64,000 nt of DNA from Engelhardtia mirabilis. GTDB lineage: Bacteria; Planctomycetota; UBA1135; GCA-002686595. Made by a program: the position numbers and the translations under genes. The notes below the pieces were generated by a model, which did no database searches, had not been told where the DNA came from, and was given only the letters and a program-made list of their open reading frames with translations. Of this stretch, positions 61,874 through 64,000 are shown in pieces. How positions within the stretch are numbered: the stretch's first letter is position 1; every line of letters begins with the position of its first letter. Location of the stretch: assembly GCA_007751255.1 (NCBI GenBank), contig CP036296.1, forward strand, positions 1,302,001 to 1,366,000. The letters run 5' to 3'.

Positions 61874-63202
61874 ATGACCCAGTCCAGCTCCGGGCGCAGC
61901 GTGACCTTCCGCCTGTGCCTGATGATGTTCCTGCAGTACGCCGTTTGGGGAGCCTGGCTCCCGGTGGCGGCGCGCTACATGTCGGCTCCGGTGGCGGAGG
62001 GCGGCCTGGGTTTCACGGGCATCGAGATCGGGCAGATCCTCGGGTGGGCCGGTTCGATCGGCGCCATCTCCGCACCCTTCATCGCCGGGCAGATCGCGGA
62101 CCGCTACTTCCGCGCCGAGCGTTTCCTGGCTCTGCTGATGGTGGTCGGCGGGGTGCTGAAGTGGTTCACGGCCGCGCAGACCAGCTTCCAGGCCTGGCTC
62201 TGGCTGTCGATCGCCTACGGCGTGGTCTTCATGCCGACCCTGGCCCTTTCGAACTCGATTGCCTTCGCCCACCTGCGTGACGCGACCGGCGAGTTCCCGA
62301 GGATTCGTGTGTGGGGCACGATCGGCTGGATCGCCGCGAGCTGGACCTTCCCGATGATCTGGCTCCAACAGAACCTGGATCTGGGCTGGATGCCGCCCTT
62401 CCTCAGTGGGCCGGAGGTCGAGGGAGTCACGTCCAAGCTGGCCAACGCCCTGCGCTTCTCGGGCGTTCTGGCCTTCGTCTACGCCGGCCTCTGCATGCTG
62501 CTGCCCGCCACGCCGCCCAAGCCGGGAGGAACTGACACCCTGGCCTTCGCGCGGGCATTCAGGTTGCTGAACAAGCGCTCGTTCATCGTATTGGTGGTAG
62601 CGAGCCTGGCGATCAGCACGATCCACCAGATCTATTTCCTGCAGACCGGGCCCTTCTTCAGCTCGATCGGTCTGCTCGACAGCGAGATCGGTCCGGCCAT
62701 GACCATCGGTCAGTTCAGCGAGATCCTGATCATGGCGTTCCTGGGCTGGATGCTGATGACCTTCGGAATGCGGAACGTGCTGATGCTGGGGGGCGTGGCC
62801 TACTTCCTGCGCTACGGCATCTGGGCCATGACCGAGCTACCGCCCTGGCTGCTGGTGTCGAGCCAGTTGCTGCACGGGGTGTGCTACGCCTGCTTCTTCG
62901 CCTCCGCGTTCATCTACGTCGACCGGATCGCACCCGCCGACGTGCGGCACTCGGCTCAGACGGTCTTCGGGATCATGATTCTGGGCGGTGGGCCGGTGCT
63001 AGGCGGATTCCTCAGTGGCTACTTGGAGTCGCACTTCAGCGCCGGCAACGAGTCCTACTTCCCCGGCCTGTGGCTGACCCTCAGCCTGATCGGCCTCGCC
63101 GCGACGGTGCTGCTCTTGTTCAGCTTCCGCGACGAGAGTGAGCACATCGATCCGACGATCCCCGACCCCGAAGCCGAAGCCCTCGCCGGAGAGCTGGGAT
63201 GA
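61874..63202 (+). CDS. MFS transporter, nucleoside:H+ symporter-like (NHS family)
   Basis: 442 residues from the ATG at 61874, with about 12 transmembrane helices. FLQYAVWGAWLPVAARYM near the N-terminus and APFIAGQIADRYFRAERFLA (loop 2-3) are typical of the NupG/XapB nucleoside symporter branch, as is GTIGWIAASWTFPMI. The C-terminal half includes FGMRNVLMLGGVAYFLRYG. In planctomycetes this branch is often next to sugar isomerases and Gfo/Idh/MocA enzymes, and sugars or nucleosides are both possible cargo. Its stop overlaps the ankyrin gene (ATGA). Confidence 0.93.
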   Translation: MTQSSSGRSVTFRLCLMMFLQYAVWGAWLPVAARYMSAPVAEGGLGFTGIEIGQILGWAGSIGAISAPFIAGQIADRYFRAERFLALLMVVGGVLKWFTAAQTSFQAWLWLSIAYGVVFMPTLALSNSIAFAHLRDATGEFPRIRVWGTIGWIAASWTFPMIWLQQNLDLGWMPPFLSGPEVEGVTSKLANALRFSGVLAFVYAGLCMLLPATPPKPGGTDTLAFARAFRLLNKRSFIVLVVASLAISTIHQIYFLQTGPFFSSIGLLDSEIGPAMTIGQFSEILIMAFLGWMLMTFGMRNVLMLGGVAYFLRYGIWAMTELPPWLLVSSQLLHGVCYACFFASAFIYVDRIAPADVRHSAQTVFGIMILGGGPVLGGFLSGYLESHFSAGNESYFPGLWLTLSLIGLAATVLLLFSFRDESEHIDPTIPDPEAEALAGELG

Positions 63203-63849
63203 GCGCTGACCCCTGGGGTCAATTGCTGGAACTGTTCGAGGGTGGTGACGTCGGAGCGCTGCGCTCGGCCCTGAGTGAGCGTCCGGGGCTCGCGCGAGCC
63301 GCCGGGCCCTCGGGCGAGAGTGCCGTGATGGCCGCCCTCTACCGCGGCAGGCGCGACCTGGCTGAGGCCCTCGCCGACGCCAAGACCCCCCTGGACCTCT
63401 TCGAGCGCGTCGGTCTGGGGGACGGCCGCGGGGTCGAGGCGTTGCTGGACAAGTCCGCCGACGCCCTCGAAGCGGTCAGTCCCGACGGATTCACGGCGCT
63501 GCAGTTGGCCTGCTACCTGGCGCGCCCGTCGATCGCCGACATTCTCCTGGCGCATCGCGCGCCGGTCGACGCGGTGGCCACCAACGGCAGCGCCCTGCGC
63601 GCGATCCACGCGGCCGTGGCTGGCGGCGAGTACGAGTGTCTGCGGATGGTGCTCGAGGCCGGGGCCGAGGTCGACGCGGCTCAGAATGGTCGCATCACTG
63701 CCCTGCACGCCGCGGCCCATCGCGGCAACGCGCCCATGGTCCAACTGCTGCTGGGGGCGGGGGCCGACCCGCGCCGCCGGGACGACCAGGGGCGCTCGGC
63801 CATCGACCACGGGGCCGGGCACCCCGATGTGCTGGCGCTCTTCAATTGA
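63199..63849 (+). CDS. Ankyrin-repeat protein
   Basis: 216 residues from the ATG at 63199, which overlaps the transporter stop by four bases (ATGA), so it is probably translated with the transporter. Five or six ankyrin units are visible, the clearest being DGFTALQLACYLARPSIADILL, ALRAIHAAVAGGEYECLRMVL and ITALHAAAHRGNAPMVQLLLGA. No signal peptide or enzymatic domain is present. Ankyrin proteins mediate protein-protein contacts; the coupling to a transporter is suggestive but its partner is unknown. Confidence 0.92.
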   Translation: MSADPWGQLLELFEGGDVGALRSALSERPGLARAAGPSGESAVMAALYRGRRDLAEALADAKTPLDLFERVGLGDGRGVEALLDKSADALEAVSPDGFTALQLACYLARPSIADILLAHRAPVDAVATNGSALRAIHAAVAGGEYECLRMVLEAGAEVDAAQNGRITALHAAAHRGNAPMVQLLLGAGADPRRRDDQGRSAIDHGAGHPDVLALFN

Positions 63850-63867
63850 TGGCCCCGATTCGCTGAC

Positions 63868-63890
63868 GGGCCCGTTCGATCGACGGGCCC
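63868..63890 (+). terminator. Hairpin after the ankyrin gene
   Basis: GGGCCCGT (63868-63875) pairs perfectly with ACGGGCCC (63883-63890) around a 7-base loop, 19 bases after the stop. No T-run follows. Nothing further is recognised up to base 64000. Confidence 0.45.
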
Positions 63891-64000
63891 AGCCCGAGCG
63901 TCGGTGGACTCGCGCGGGCGGGTCCCTACCGACGCCCAGGCTCGGCGCCGCTCTCTGGTGTCCTGGATCAGAAATTCGGCGTCACTTCCCGGGCTCCGAT

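Overview
The window is about 64 kb of very GC-rich (roughly 70% by eye), gene-dense bacterial chromosome. Large exported proteins built from beta-propeller repeats (ELWxxDGT, Asp-box, FG-GAP/VCBS, NHL) that share a similar C-terminal tail, together with DUF3299 proteins, Gfo/Idh/MocA and sugar-isomerase genes and an ECF sigma/anti-sigma pair, point to a Planctomycetota member, probably of a marine or sediment lineage. That placement is inference; no rRNA gene is present. No tRNA, rRNA, CRISPR array, prophage or intact insertion sequence was recognised.

Layout. 1-4128 (minus): two tandem, one-base-overlapping membrane-anchored Ig-like/carboxypeptidase-regulatory-like proteins, the first cut by the window edge. 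4185-6939 (minus): tldE-tldD peptidase pair, divergent from thpR (7098-7628). 7564-15924: a tandem duplication of about 3.76 kb holding two ELWxxDGT proteins, with a truncated copy of a helix-turn-helix gene and a 65-bp copy of the thpR 3' end at the novel joint. 16167-19135: Asp-box propeller protein, then rpmB and rpmG. 19267-25552: a long palindrome, a carboxylesterase, a UvrD/PcrA helicase, thiD, a NagB-like protein lacking catalytic residues, a radical SAM protein and a small membrane protein. 25934-33073: porin-like protein, SnoaL-like protein, an ABC exporter with a His-rich lipoprotein, two coupled DUF3299 proteins and a HEAT-type protein. 33490-37780: tandem FG-GAP/VCBS propeller paralogues. 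37894-48725: another Ig-like protein, a sulfatase-fold lipoprotein, TauE-type exporter, acyltransferase, FAD dehydrogenase and a DUF5060 glycosidase-like protein. 49018-57151: nitroreductase, D12 adenine methylase, then an ECF sigma factor, anti-sigma factor, PDZ lipoprotein and an Ig/PDZ protein. 57209-63849: Gfo/Idh/MocA oxidoreductase, NHL protein, degenerate GGDEF protein, sugar isomerase, nucleoside-type MFS transporter and ankyrin protein.

Themes. Much of the coding capacity goes to the cell surface or periplasm, and these families appear as neighbouring paralogue pairs, so tandem duplication seems to drive expansion. Seven exported proteins with unrelated bodies end in a similar tail of about 105-130 residues, the best candidate here for an undescribed sorting or attachment module. 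Many genes are preceded by a TAnnnT-type -10 box, several so close to the start codon that leaderless mRNA is likely. Start codons are often GTG or TTG and were chosen by homology, signal peptides and gene overlaps.
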